Source: Alitta virens (lineage: Eukaryota; Annelida; Polychaeta; Phyllodocida; Nereididae). Taken from it: a stretch of 64,000 bases of DNA. Positions 1-14,056 of this stretch are shown here, piece by piece. Within the stretch, counting starts at the first letter, position 1. Each line of letters begins with the position of its first letter. A program made the position numbers and the translations under genes. The stretch covers positions 15,758,215-15,822,214 of the forward strand of contig OW028574.1 in the NCBI GenBank assembly GCA_932294295.1, written 5' to 3'. Below the pieces are notes generated by a model that worked only from the letters and a program-made list of their open reading frames with translations, had not been told where the DNA came from and searched no databases.

Positions 1-34
1 TAAAATATTCACAGCTCCCCTCATAGACACTTAC

Positions 35-272
35 GTCCCCAGTTCCTTGTCGACTTTCCCGATCGATCTAAGCAGGTGTCGGAGAGAGGCAAGAAGACCT
101 TCTCCCATCCTGTCACGGAATATCTCCAACCCCTTGAGTCGAGAATGAGAGTCCGACCAGATCCGTACGCAATGATGAAGCAGTAAACAAGATGATGGAT
201 CTGGCAACCATAGCCGCAACCCTTGTTCAAGTTACACACCAGTTTCTTTGCTGCTCGACAGTCTTTTGGATT
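35..272 (-). CDS. FUT8: FUT8 exon: start of the GT23 catalytic region (partial gene)
   Basis: Internal exon of alpha-1,6-fucosyltransferase, the Golgi type II membrane enzyme that transfers fucose from GDP-fucose to the innermost GlcNAc of N-glycans. The 79 complete codons read NPKDC..., then [10 protein letters not shown], then [10 protein letters not shown], ending near [11 protein letters not shown]. Cysteines at exon residues 5, 13, 19, 23, 31 and 67 have the same spacing as human Cys204, 212, 218, 222, 230 and 266, which form the known disulfides. The acceptor is a T-rich tract ending in CAG just above 272. The donor is GTAAGT beginning at position 34. The exon enters in phase 0 and leaves in phase 1. 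The remaining catalytic region and SH3-like domain lie off the left edge. No frameshift or stop is present, so the gene looks functional. Confidence 0.95.
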
Positions 273-3200
273 CTGAAAAAAGACAAAACAACATTTTTTA
301 TCAATACAATATTTTATATAGAACTGAACCTTACTAACCATGGAGGATTCCATTTGTATGCAAGGGCTTCAGTATACCATGATTCATAAACTGTACAGCA
401 TTATTGTCTTCAGAGTTCAGATTATAATTCATAAACCAAGTTCTGAAGAAATTAAGTTGTAAAGTTTATTTTAAAGCCATACTGGTACTACGCCGCTTGA
501 TATGCTTTGGCAGTAAATTCTAGAGATGAGGTGCAACGACTAAGAAGGCTCAGACACCACATTAGTTTCCCGACTGAGTGGCTGGGAAAAAGATTGTTTT
601 AAAAGTGCTTCCAAGTCATTTTCGTAAGTAGGATTTCAAAGTCTAGACCTTATAGGCAACCCAGCAGAGTTCTTTTCCAATTAGTATAAATTAGAATTGA
701 ATCATGTTTCTTGAACCTTTCTATTAAACTTAAGACTCCCTGTGTCCGTCTAAAAAGATGAAATTTCCACATGTTCACTTGGTAATTACCTTTTTAATTG
801 GCTGTATATTTTATAACAACTACCAAGACCAAGCAGCTATCAGGCTTTTAACATTAATTTGCATGCTGTAAACTTCACTCAAAATTAAATACATTGCACA
901 TCTACTGTGTTACAAACGAGCATATTTGAACAGTAGCTAATGCACAAGTACGAATTTACCCATTTGCTGAGTGCTGCACAGAAGAAAATATATTCTTTGA
1001 TCTCAATCTCTGACAATTCTTCATCAAGGCACTGTACATGAACCATGCAGTCCACAAAGTATATAAAGGAAATAATATACATCCCTTGATTACACCATTT
1101 TCAAATGACTTTGGTGAAACCACCCAGACTAAGAAGTATAAAGACAAATTCTGCATGTCTGTGATGAGTACTGACATAGAAAAATATTGCAAATGTTTGA
1201 CAAAAAAGCACACACAGAGAAGAACAAGAAAGCTACAGGTTTTTCTTTTTCACAGAATATAAAAATCTCAACAATACTTCAAAGTAAGCAGAAATTCATT
1301 GGTTCATGAAATTCATGTGAACATGGCAATTTCACTCCTTTTGCTTTTGTCATTTTAATGTTAGCAATCTTTTGATTTGGTTAAATTTTTTCACATTATC
1401 ATACTGAGCTTGTCTACAAATGTAAAAGACATGACATTTGACCTATTGTCAGCTTCATGCATTTAACAATCTAAATTATAAACAAGCACCAAAATTTATC
1501 AAATTGTACCATTACAAGTGCAGACTTCACTACAGATTTATCACAAAAGATGATTTACATTTTAGTGAAACAAATTCTCTACATAGAAGCCATTGGCCAA
1601 ATAGCAGCGTTTCGCTAGTGAGGACTAAATGAGTATAAGATGACAAATCAAACCATGCAGGAATCTCCTAATAGCTCAAAATGACCAATATTAGCTCTGC
1701 TAACTCAATACTGAGTATTTATTACACTTTCTGTAACAATATTAAGGCCTGGAAAAAGTTCATTATGCCCTAATTGCTGTCAAATATAACAAAGCGCCAA
1801 CATTTCATTCACCAATTGCTGCTTTCAACCCAGTTTAATGTCAATGAATTAAATCACAGGCATTCATCTTGCTGCTGCCACCACACTAAATGCATTCAAT
1901 TTCAACGACAGAATTTACCATATTTGCCTAAAATACTTCATGGTTGCTATGGCAATTTACCAAGCCATTCAGATCAGTTTAAGCGAAGTCTAATGTCTCC
2001 CAGGTTTCCCAGATACACGAATCTCAAGCTCAAACTACTCGCATCTCACCCAAACTTACAACTTAATTGGTGTAATGATATTGTAAAAATATTTGTGGGT
2101 TATTGATATTAAGATCAAGTTTGAAAAGTCATACTTTCAAAACAAAAATCTAAGATCACTGCAGTTCATCCAAGCTGTAACTATCTCAGAATAAGATAGG
2201 GCAATCATAAAGACCACTAAACAGTGAAGAAAAAAAAAACATAGTCAAAAGTGACTAAATTTACCAAGGAACTTCAGTTTCAATGCTAGTTTTCATTCAT
2301 TAACCACCATATGTTTTGATATACTGTGCTTGATATATGTAATATGAAATAAATGATTCTGAGTTCTGAGAGTTCATTAAAAAGAAAAATTGAAGATTTA
2401 CTGCTGAATCACAAATATTAGGTGCATCACGTAACAGCAATCAGTGACAAAAGAATCCCTGAAATCAAAATCAGAGATTACTCGGAAAGAATTGCACCAG
2501 TCAGTCACACTAAGATATGATTACCAAGCACCTTTCTGCACAAATTGCAGTCAATGACTTCAGCAAATCTGATCAATAAGGTCTGCCCCAGGGGAGAAAG
2601 GTCACCATAGCACTGGTCATTTGGTTACTTGAGATGAATGCTGCTTAACAAATGGACACACTGCCACACGGTTGTCATGGATATTCAGCATTCACAACAC
2701 ATTTGACGAAGGTCAAAATATTATCATTCAGCAATATTCCATTCAAATAACATATCCAAGTTGTATAAATGTCCTACCCTGCAGACATGACAATTTTAGC
2801 AGACATGTTGATAATTTTCTTCAACATTTAAACATTTTTATATAATCTTTATGTGTTTGTATTCCTTGAAATAGACATACCAGTAAAATTCGTGACAATT
2901 CTAACCAAATTATTATCCAAAATAGAAACAAGAACTGTCAGAAAAACCCAACTTCAAAACCGGTCGATTTGATGGCGCTTGTAAAGGTAAAATATGACCA
3001 CTTAGGTATTTTCTTGTAAGCTGGCGCTAAAAAATCTGTGTGTCGATGCGAGCGGACACCAAAAGAAAAACAAAGTTCTCGACCTACACATTTTTCAAAT
3101 TTTTCCTTGCAGAAGTCGATTGCTTTTGTTATTCCTAGATGCAATATCTCTTCATATATACAAGTTTTTCTCATGCATCACTGCTGTTTATCTATCTTAT

Positions 3201-5314
3201 GCATTAGCTGACTGTCTGTCAATAGCATTTGGCAAGTACTTCTGTCACAAGGTGCCTAGTATTGAAAATCTATAGATCTCAGATAGCTTCCCATTGAGAG
3301 ATTGTGATTGTGTTTCTCTTTAGAATTACCAAGAATAACAATCACAGAATCATAGATTTACATACACCAGTGCACCTGAGAGGAATTTCTCAGTTTCAAT
3401 TCTTTCATTCTACAAGTTTTCTGTAAGAATCTATACGGTCTATTCAAATACTCTTACTACAAGTAGAACATGAAACATCTTATGGTATAGCGGAGTCATA
3501 GCTCATATTATAATATATGTTGTGTGTAATGTAGTCCTATTCATTTTCAGACAGGGAAGTAATATTGAACATACCCCTCCACCCTTCTTTTATAAACACC
3601 ATATCTGTCATATTATAAAGCTCTAAATGCTTTACTTTAAAACATAGAAATCGACACTAAGTTGATACATTTTTTGGCGAAGACCTTGCCCAGTATTGTA
3701 CTCTTAATGTACTGAACATGTGCAAGGCTAAAAGTACAAGGCACTTGGGAGTGCACCTAACTACCAGTACCTGAGGTGGTACTCAAGTACACGAGTAAAC
3801 TAGTACATCAGTACTCTGTAATTTTGCAAACTATACATTGCTAGAGGCATTTCTTAAGGAACCACTGCTCACAATCTGTGAAGCATCTAATGTGATTCAG
3901 TATACTTCACAACAGCACACCAAGCGGAAACAAATTGAAAGCTAATGGTGTGATCAAAGATAGCTAAAGTAAGGGAGACACGAGCTACAGGAAATGGTCT
4001 AACGAGATAACTTTTAGAGTCTTGAATCTATGGTATGGCAATACATTTGGTATCATATATAGCAGTGTAGAACTGGAAAATAAATTCAGTCTTCAATGCA
4101 ACTAGTTTAAATCTCAGAATCTCAAATATAATAAGAAGTCTTTTTTGTTTTAGTTTGAAGCAGTTCAAGACTTCACCGCATCACCTATATCAAGTCATAT
4201 ATTTGGGTGTGTCAGTAATTATCACTACAGATGTAATTCAAGTGTGTGCTTCAGTTTGCTAAAAAGCTCTGCAGTAAACAAAATATGTTTTAAACTCAAA
4301 AACGAAAATATGATGTATTTTCCAACCACACTACAGTTGAAATACACCTTGTACCTCTGGAGTATCTCAAGGAGTATCTCTAGGAGAACTTTTATGCTCT
4401 ACATCTATTTCTTAAACGCTTTTTGTTCTCCTGCCTAGCTTTATCATCTTTAAGATACACCAAAAGGTTTCTTTACTTGTGCATAAATGCAAGATGTACC
4501 TCAAGGAGGCCCTTTAAACCCAATACTTTTTAGGTACTAAAAATCCTACTACTAGGTCCCCCCATAAACCTCAAAGATTTCTATATTCTTTAATTACCAA
4601 AAAAGGCAAGGATATACATAATCTATAGAGGAGTAGGCATCTCTATTTGTAAAGGGGATCATTTTTGGGTGTACTCGTTAAACATTGATTGGGGCATAGG
4701 TGTGTAGCAGGCTAAAGCTTCAATGTCATGTCAACATCACTGAATCTCTTAGACTTCTGTGACATAACAGCAGCTGGAGAGACTAGTGATGCTGCTAAGG
4801 ATGCTAAATATCCATCATCCAGCAGCAGCAACATCGACACACAAACATCACTTGGTATCGCTTAGAAGTGTTATGAGAGGCAAACGTGATGCCCAATTTA
4901 AACTGAGCAAGACTTTCAACCCGAAAAGCACTAAATGCTTTTGAAATGATAAGTGCATCTTTGAGTTGAAAGTTATCCCAATTTGGGATCGTGATGCAGA
5001 CTTTTTAGGTAGAGAATGCCAAATTTAGATTTCTACAACAAACCTGTTATAAAAAAACGGTTCAAGAAAAGTTGTATGCCATATTGTCTACACAATTTTC
5101 AGTATTTTCATGTTTCACAAATGATATTTGAACCTTTAGATAAGTTACATATAGTATATCCCTACTCTGTTCTTAAATTGCAAATAAATAAACAATTACT
5201 AACATACTTATATACGATTCACCCTACCATTTTGTAATCCAGACCATTTATTGCCAATAAACGTTTTAGATTAGAACAGTAATCTCTGTTTACATTTCCT
5301 CATGTATTAAGACG

Positions 5315-5324
5315 AAGATGGCGG
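5315..5324 (+). promoter_or_regulatory. YY1-like motif AAGATGGCGG
   Basis: Matches the YY1 core (AAGATGGCGGC-type) seen at many animal transcription starts. It is followed at once by a GATAAG GATA motif. It sits inside the FUT8 intron with no other promoter signal nearby, so function is doubtful. Confidence 0.25.
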
Positions 5325-8229
5325 ATAAGAGCTAATGTAGAAGTATTAAAAAAAAACAGCGAAAAGAAAAAAAAACCTTGTCTACTAGACAATTTTTTCT
5401 CAGTACACAGATTCTTTTTCAGTTTTTGTCTACGGCCATACGAAAATATGCCACCCATTACGTTTTTCAATTAAAAAATCCTCTATAGAATCCTTATGGC
5501 AAGCTAAATTCCGAGCTAAATTAGAAAGACACGGCTGTGCAAAACCAATTTTAACAGGCACAAAAGGCTGCATCTTTCCTGAATAATTTCCCTCAATCTC
5601 TCCTAAAAGATTTTCATGCAATTTTCCCACAGAAGGGTGCATGATCATTGTTGAGCGTTATAAAGACCCTGGGATGCTTAGTTTCATCTTGATGACAATG
5701 TCACTTCAAAGACAATCCCATCTTTCTTCCCCACTAAGGAGATTATGCAATGTGATTTATTTGCTGTCAATGGATGCCTCAGAGTGACAGCTCGTTTTGT
5801 CTCTTCAAAAATATTCCAGACAGCCTCTTTTTCAAAAAGCAACGCTTGGATTTTTAAAGAAGTATTGGACTGCTTTAGAGATGGAGAAAAACTGTAAAGA
5901 TACCAATATTTTCTTCCCCACGAATGGTAAGTTATGAAATCCAATTAACTCCCATTCGTTAACGTCAATAATCAAAAAAGCAACGACTAAAATTCTCTGA
6001 CAAATCACTCTTAGTTTTCAGTTTAATATTATAAATAAAATCATCATGACATGATAATATGCAAGGATGACATTCTTGCGAAGGGCTTCGGAGTAATATG
6101 ATATTATCAGATTGTTTTCGATGTTGCCAAATACGGTGAACTGACAGTGTAACATATGTTGAAACCTACCATGCGGAATAATTATACGTGCAATTTACAA
6201 CTTTTCTGAATTCGAAATTTACTTAAACAGTAATTTGCAATTCATCAGATGATTTATTATGCACTTCGTAGCTATTTCAGACGCCAGTTATTTACATAAA
6301 TATTCATCTGCATTATAAATATATCATTATATATCAGGATTTTCTACGAATTCAAAGAATTAAACATCTGGCTCATATATCAATAGAATAAACATAATAA
6401 ATCGTGTTTTTTTTTTTGGTGTCTTTTTTTTTTTACAATTACCATTATTACAGTAACTTCCATTGACCACATATGTGGCACAAAATACCATCTAGACCTA
6501 ATTAAGAAAAATAAAATAAAATTGAAAAAAAGGAACAAAAGAAGACAGTAGAATAAAATAGACATGGTATGGTACATGGTGAGGCAAGGACTATCACTAC
6601 CTTAGACGCTAAGTGTTGCAATTCAGTACAGTGTACATTAAAGATAAAACCACAAGACTAAGTATGTAGTAAAGAGTAAGCAACAGAAAAAAGCCATTTT
6701 TCTTGAGTAAGAGTGACCTGTAAGTCTGTAGAAGGCAGATAACTGACCGAGGACCACAAATTCTATGCAGAGCGAGCAGACGATAGAGGGTATCTTTTAT
6801 TACTCCTAGACTAGAGAGCTGTCCTCTGGCATTTGCAGGCGAGGTCAAGTGCTTTGAAGCAATGATAGCTGTCTTTAATTAATCCTGTGTCCGGCGAGGG
6901 CCACCTTTGATGGGTTACCTTGAGGGGACCATGCATTCTTTATTGATCCTTGCGTTCAGAGAGACCCTCACATTCTCTTAAAGACAAGACAACGAGCACC
7001 AAGGAAATACGACCACTGAGACCAACAGAAGAGATGCTTGAACAAGAATAACATCGGATAGTTTTTGTGCTTGTACTTCAAGCCAGACACATCCATAAAA
7101 TTGTGTTGTCATGTGGATGAAACTGAGAGATACTAAAGTAACAAAGAAGACAATACGAAGGCAAAGTAGACATTTTCAACCTCTTTCTTTACCGGATGAA
7201 ACAGGGAGGTGGGATTTAAATTGTCAAATTAGGAATGTTAGCGGTCAGTGGCTTGTAATTTTAAGTCAAATGTGACATTATGAGTGAAATGGCCCAAATA
7301 ATAGGATTTTGGCGGTGGATATGCATTAATGGTAAGCCAACAAACTCGTACGATATGATAAGTAGTTCTACATCATCAGCACTACTGTGGCAGAACACTA
7401 TACCGCTTATCAAATACATTGCCGCAGCAAGGTCACACAAATTGGTATATTAGAAAACAAAAAATGGTAAATCAATGATTTGTAAAGCAGCTGTTTCAGA
7501 TATGATTTCTGCTGACTGGCTCCTTGATCACCTGGATCAAATAACCCATTCATAAGAGATTTCGAATAAATTGTTTTCAATTTTCTCTCATAGTAGATTA
7601 CGCTGTATTTTCCAAGTTTGAAATCCAGGAGAGGGATAATCTTTGGAAGACCGTCCCACCGACTGGGATCTAAACGAGTCTAATTTGACGCCAATGGCAT
7701 ACGACACCGGTGTCTATTCAAGACCAGGATTGTAAATGAGTACCATAAATTTAATCCACTCTATTCCATAAAACTCCTGGACTGTCACAAAAACCCCATG
7801 GGTGAAGCCTCTAACAACCACCCAGTGCAGTTTGATGGACGGCAGAGTGGAACCAGCTCAATGCTAGAATGTGATAAACACCCATTCATAATCTGATAGT
7901 GATATAAACGGGGATATTAATGGCATATTGTACAGCACGCAACAGCCAACGCAACCAAATTTTTCAAAGTCATGAGTGGGGCATAAAGGGCCCATTATGG
8001 AGGGTTTGCAGTCTCGTAAAACAACAAGGTTGAATGTGTTTTGCATCGTGTAATTGATGGGGCCCCTGCCATGGCATGTCATGTATCACTGCAGCAATTA
8101 CCATTTTTATCCAGCAGCTCATAAGCAAGGCAAAATGGCACAAAGTGCACGGATATAGGCAAAACAATAGGGTCATTTAGGCTCCCTAGTTGAGTCATTA
8201 AGACTCCTGGTTCCACATACACAGACTTA

Positions 8230-8263
8230 ACAGCAGCAGAAGCAGAAGCAGCAGCAGCAGCAG
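8230..8263 (+). repeat. CAG/GCA trinucleotide microsatellite
   Basis: About eleven CAG-type triplets with two AGA interruptions. One of several CAG/CTG tracts in the window (also 23397, 32035, 40494, 44514 and 55188). Noncoding here. Confidence 0.9.
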
Positions 8264-8653
8264 AGTGCATCACATGAAGGATAGGCTCATTTGAAAGACA
8301 AACTCAGCCCAAGCAACAAACACAGCACACAGGATTTTCCAAAACACTGAAGCTGATCCAGCCTGACTTTAAAGTGCTTCCTCTGTCTGCAGTGTTTGTC
8401 ATAGAAGTATTGGGACTGTGGAACTTTATATAGTTTTATTAAAGGGACAGGACACGAAATCCTGCACCATTCGAGGGCGTTGCCAAGCCGATCAACCCTT
8501 GTGAAATTTCAAAAAATTTCCAGATCATACGAGCCAACAAAAAAAATAAAATGAGTTTAAATGATGCAAGGCTATGTTCCTTTCAGTAATTATTACCCAT
8601 AATACAAATTAGACTTAAAACGTTGATTAGCATAGCATGGCAACGTCAGGTTT

Positions 8654-8872
8654 GCTTATTCGGCTTATATGACCAGCTGCTAGAGGCAGTCGTAATGAGG
8701 ATATAAGGCTTGGAGTCCACACCATGTTACACTCTTACCCCGGGGGTGGGGGTCTTCTACTTGCCTCAGCATAGACACCGAGTACAAGACACCTCCAATG
8801 TAACATCTCATGCGATCAAGATCCACCTGGGATGTAGCGAACCCAGGACCTTCAGCAGAGCTGGCCAATATG
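8654..8872 (-). mobile_element. tRNA-derived SINE, family S2, copy 1
   Basis: Read on the minus strand, a tRNA-like head carries a B-box (GGGTTCGCTAC). A body follows with CAAGTAGAAG and GGTGTGGACTCCAAGCC, then a tail ending GGTCATATAAGCCGAATAAG. The body and tail recur at 12700-12830, 26667-26739 and 57319-57452, which defines the family. This is the longest copy. Confidence 0.75.
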
Positions 8873-8987
8873 GAATTGACGGACATCAAGAAAAAGGTCG
8901 TTTCTAAAGCTCAGTCAGGAATTTCTCTATGAGACAGCCATAAGTTACGGTATACTGTTTCTGTGACATAGTAACGTGTATGTGTGT

Positions 8988-9155
8988 GATTAGGGCTTTA
9001 CGTCCTGTATTTCCACACCAGTTGGGCTAATTAGGACAGGCAGAGACCATGGCAATGAGATAAAGGATGAAACAGCCATCCAACTTTGGCTCGACCGGGA
9101 ATCGAACCCGGGACTCAGCGATTGGAGTGCTATCTCTGAGCTAGGCCCCCGCCCG
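8988..9155 (-). mobile_element. tRNA-derived SINE, family S3
   Basis: On the minus strand a head of about 65 bases has good Pol III boxes: A-box TAGCTCAGAGATAGC (about 9130-9148) and B-box GGGTTCGATTCCCG (9096-9110). A SINE-like body and a tail reading GACGTAAAGCCCTAAT follow, so this is a SINE rather than a functional tRNA gene. Tails of this form are common in marine-invertebrate SINEs. Only one copy is seen in the window. Confidence 0.8.
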
Positions 9156-9689
9156 TGTGACATAGTAACAGTGCTATTGCTGTGTAACACTGGCTAGAAA
9201 TGTTCTAAATTTGGGTAAAACTGTCTTCTGTAAGGCGTTCAAATCCAACCACCACTACCAGACTAGCACAGAAATCTAAAAGATTCCAGACAGCACACTG
9301 CTAGACTTAAACATGTACATTAATCACACCTAGATCAAGGATGGTCTTATTCAAATCTCAAAACCACCCAGACCATAACATGACATGCCTCTCAGTCTTC
9401 TCAGCAGCCAAAATCTGATTGAGCAGCCCCAGAGCTTGAGCATCAATCAAACAGATGTCAAGATTTCAATCTCAGTTTTTCTCACCATTAAACAGAATTC
9501 AGCAGTCACGCCATCTGGCCTTGCTGTAGAATAGCTGCACAGGGCACTTGCATTAGTAAGTCTGCCAGCTCAGCGAATGCACTGAATGTCTGCAGCTGTC
9601 TAGTGTACTCCAGACAATAGTTACTGACATTCTGTACTGAAATAGTACAATCTCACCAAAAAGAGCCATTGTTGTCAACAATACACTGC

Positions 9690-10345
9690 TCTAGAATTAC
9701 CGTTCCTGGCATGCAAATATTCCACATAACAAATCCTGGCTTCTGATTGGCTGAGAGCCGTGCAAGGTATTTTCTAATTATAAACAAATCACTATACCTC
9801 CGTGCTTTAGCGCACAAAGGACAATTACACAATAACACATTTTCATTTGCCGCATTTTGAGTAACAGGCAATTAGGATTGCGTGACTGAAAGGTAAACAA
9901 CTTCTTTCATAAAAAAAAAAAAAAATATTGAATAATAATATACCTTTCCTAAGGTTAAAAAAAAATTAAATTAAATATTGTTGGGGGTTGTCATTATCAC
10001 GATATAAGTGTGTCAATAATGATTAACAGATTAGAGAAAATAATGCATGGAAAAATATGATTAAGTAAAACAGGCCCTGGAATTGTCTGCCAAGTTAATA
10101 GAATTATCACATACTGAGTATAATTTATTTCACAGTTGTAATTTCTATCGTCATTAACACTTCAATTAAAAAAATTGTGTAAAGACATGTATTTTATATG
10201 CCTATTCACTGTATTGTACAAAACCAGCCCTCTTTTCTTATGTAATATGAAAGGCCGTATAATATAACAATTACTGCACAGTGTCTCGTGCAATACTTGC
10301 TTTTATAAAAATACATTTTGCACTCGCCACTGTGCAATAATAGTG
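9690..10345 (+). repeat. dispersed repeat family D, copy 1
   Basis: Shares an ordered series of blocks with 46540-47130: TTCTGATTGGCTGAGAGCC, then TTTGCCGCATTTTG-GTAACAGG, then GTAAACAAC-TCTTTCA, then a sequence before ACAATT-CTGCACAGTG, then CTCGTGCAATA. Internal AT-rich segments differ. Noncoding; likely a nonautonomous DNA element, with the right end forming a degenerate hairpin. Confidence 0.75.
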
Positions 10346-12699
10346 TAATTACATTATTACCTCATTTATATAGTATCATCATTATTTATTACATGCACTA
10401 GACTACCGGAATCTTACATTGAGGTGTATTTCATAGTGAATCACGATATTAGACCATTTCACCATTGTAACACCTGGAGAAAACCAGGACTAAGTGCCAA
10501 CATTCTACCCTACACACTACCGTATCTTCTTGGTAATACACCAGGGCCTGCATTATTATAGATAGGTCAAGAGATTGTTTTTTTTACTTGAGATTTGAAA
10601 TAACGGAAGATGTGTATTTTCAAGGTTACACTACCCCTGCCTGTATTTTGGGCCTGGCTTGCAGTCGAGAAAATACCATATATAATATCTTTCATATTTC
10701 AATCTACAACTGGACCACTGGCAGCACATTCAGTAGAGACAGAATTACGACTATATTCTTGGGAGTGATTTTTGTTCTTTCAGACAAATCTGCAATTAGG
10801 GCTTAAGGAACCTGGGGCTTATTGAGGTAGCACAGCACACTTGACTTAACTCTCGACGTCCCTCAACTCTTAAGACAATGGAACAATTAAGGACGAAACT
10901 GCAATTAAGGGCTGCGTGACCTCTCAATGTGCCAAGGCCATTCAATGCCATACAATTGCAGAGCTCCGGAGAGTGAAGTCAGCAGTCCAGAAGCACTAAT
11001 GAGACATTCATGGAATAGATTACAATGGCACAGTGACCTGTGAAAGCCAAAAGGTGTCGAGAGGGTTTCATCCGAATTTCCAAGTCAATGAGAGACTGAC
11101 AGAAAATGGGCAGGCAGGGCTGGGGGCTTTGCCCTTCCATTTGGATAATGACTTGTCCAAGAAGGAGACTTGTCTGAAAGAAGACTGCGGACAATAGCAT
11201 TGTTCGGTGGTCACACTAAGCCATCACACTATATCACTAAGATTCTTGATATATTAGAATCTTCTGTCCACAATCTGATGAAATGAACACACACAACAAT
11301 AGAATTAAAAATGCAACACTTGAAAATTTCAAATGGCATGAATAACTTTTCACACAGCACAGAAAGGCCATCCTCAAAGGTCATCCTCAAAGGGCACACA
11401 TACATTAGGAGACACTGTACAGGAAGGTCATCCTATGAACACACAGCACGTTTCAAGTATTTACTCAGTGTAATTATGTCCTTGTTTTCCAAAGGTACGG
11501 CGAGTAGTCTAGGACTTAGCTAACAAATGACAACATAAAAATCACCTTCAGCTACAGAATTTCTGTATCCTTCACCAGAATATTTTGGTTAAAAATGTCA
11601 GACATGAAATCCAAAACCGTTCGCCCACATTTTATAACAATGGACAATGAATGAATGGCAGTGATGGATTCGAGTCAGCCAGAGGTCATTTTCAGCGTTG
11701 TAATCTCTACCTCAGGGGCGCTATCTTCTCCCACACATATTTGCTATTTTTCGTATTCTCTATCCAAGGACTTCCTGTACAATAGGCCCCCACGATTTCC
11801 ACAGAGGGTGGTCTTAATGGTGAGGTTCTGTTGAACGCAAATCAATTGTTGTTCGTACAAGCTTGACTGTAGTGGATGATTAAAAAGTATCTGAAATTCA
11901 ACACAACAATAAGATTTGACGGATGTCTTCTAGCTTTCAACATCCATTCTAACTTGCAACGAGTATAAACTTTGCAGGATATATTTGTGTCAGCCTGCCT
12001 CAAAATATACTGCTTATATAAATGTCAAATTGCAATTGTGGCCTTTGAGTAAAGTAATTAGGCCCAAAGAGCACTTTTAAGCATTGGTGAAGGTGTTAGC
12101 CTTAATTACTTTCTGTGTACATTGTCTTGAGATGACTGCTTGGTTCATTGTCTTGAGAGTTGAGGTCTGCAATATAGTCACAATATTCCCATATTGCTGG
12201 CATTGCTTTGTTTTGTTAGTCCAGTATATATGATTAAGTTCTGCAGGACATTGCAGTAAATTCCACCCATCTGTACTGCTTGAAACACAACCAAAAAACA
12301 ATCGCAGCATTCAAAGTCCACCAAACGTAATTCAACGTGCATTATCCTTTCACGAACATTTCTTTCATTGCTACAAGCTCATGTTAATAAGATGTCTCAT
12401 CCCATATTAAATTACATTTTTCAAATCTTCATTTAATTATATTTCCAAGCAGACTCAAACCTCTTGCAGACACACATTTCACCAAACCGAGCTTTTAAAT
12501 TACATCAAAACAGGAAAACAGTTAATTACACATGCTAGCAATAAGAATTATCCAAGCTCCGCTACAGGAAATTCATATTAGACCTGTTTCAAACCACAGG
12601 CTCTAATATGGCTAATATCAATATCTCCAAAGATATAACTCATAATTTGCAAAGAGCAGAGATTATGGTAATGGTATTTTTCTCAATGCTACTGGCCTA

Positions 12700-12830
12700 A
12701 AGCTTAGTTAACTTATATGACTAGTTGCCAGAGACAGACGTTATGATGAGATGGCAAGGCTTGGAGTCCACACCGTGTTACACATCTAGCCCATGTGTAG
12801 GGTGAAGGCTTTTACTTGCCCCAGCGTTAT
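12700..12830 (-). mobile_element. SINE family S2, copy 2 (5'-truncated)
   Basis: Minus-strand body (GGTGTGGACTCCAAGCC) and tail (AGTCATATAAGT) match copy 1 at 8654-8872. The tRNA-like head is missing. Confidence 0.7.
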
Positions 12831-14028
12831 CTATCAGTCCAAATCATTTTATAATTCATATTTCATGGACATCAAATTACTGAAGAAATTCCACCAATGT
12901 TTAGACTGTAGCAACAATGCTGCAACATGTTCACTACAAAATAAGCATAAGAAAGCAAGAATAAATCAGTAGTAAGTGCAGTAAAAAGCCCATATTCCAC
13001 CAGACACGATGTTCGAAATGTGGTCCACATCACCGACAATGAACTAGAGAAGGAGGAGGAGGACCAGTCATCAAGTGCAACCCCATTTGGACCATGTTTT
13101 TCTTGGCAATCTACATTATCCCTGATAGACTGTCCTTAGTTTCTTGTAAAAGCAGCAGCAATTTTCCTAAAAGTCCATTAAAGTAATAGTTGTCCTCCAG
13201 GGCCGGCTATTCTGGGCCAATTGCTTATCCACAGACATTAGACTTGGAAGTGACTTCCAGCCAGACCTGTATAACGAGGCCACTAGTTGAGAAATCATTG
13301 CAGAACATAGTGATAAGAACTATCAATATGGACCTCCAAGTTTTAATTCAAACTCTCATTTATCATTTTCATTTTTAGCCTTTCAGGCTACATGAAGTTT
13401 CCCCTTCAGTTAATTCTACTACAGGCAATCAGTAAGAACCAATTCACAGCAAGAAATCTTTCGTATAAACAGTCAAATAGCTAGGGAAGGTATGCCCTGC
13501 ACTCAGGGTCTATGTTGGGGCTAGTGAAATACAACATCCCATATTGCCCCTCCTGGTAATCAGCCGTGACAATCACATCAGGAGGTTTTTGGTGTGAACA
13601 GCATTCTGTACAAGAGGCTGTACTATTCTCATCATTGCTCGATGCTATTGACAAGCAATACTGAACTCCCCCTAATATTACAGGGATATGATTGGTTTAT
13701 ATACCAATAATAACATTCCAGTTCCTCCGCTTACCACAAGAAACCTTTTTTTTACATGGGGGTGAGGGATGAGATAACGATGACGCTTCATACGGTTGAT
13801 ACTCATCATAAATATCATCACCATACTTCCCATAAATAGTGCATGGGAAGCGGTTCGGACCCGCAGACCATTACTACGCTGAACACTTCGCCACCCAGCC
13901 CAAATGCTCTTACAAGTACATGTAAGAAACACGCTCTGTGAGTCTATGTTGCTATAGCATTATGGCAACCACAAGAAACACAAGGGTGTCAAAGAAACGG
14001 AACACGACTTTCCTTAATGATCGTGTCA

Positions 14029-14056
14029 GGTCACATGACCACGCGCGATCACGTGA
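14029..14056. promoter_or_regulatory. paired E-box/CLEAR-like sites
   Basis: GGTCACATGACC (14029-14040, perfect palindrome) and TCACGTGA (14049-14056, perfect palindrome) lie 8 bases apart with CpGs between. These are USF/MITF/TFE3-type bHLH-ZIP targets. They lie about 0.9 kb inside the FUT8 intron downstream of the stem exon. Function is inferred from the motifs only. Confidence 0.4.

Noticed and set aside
5430..5944. Two consecutive minus-strand ORFs resembling a broken gene
   Set aside because: They lie in different frames with several stops between, no splice sites join them and no homologue is recognised.
9091..9153. Possible tRNA gene on the minus strand
   Set aside because: A- and B-boxes are good, but there is no paired acceptor stem and it continues into a SINE body and tail.
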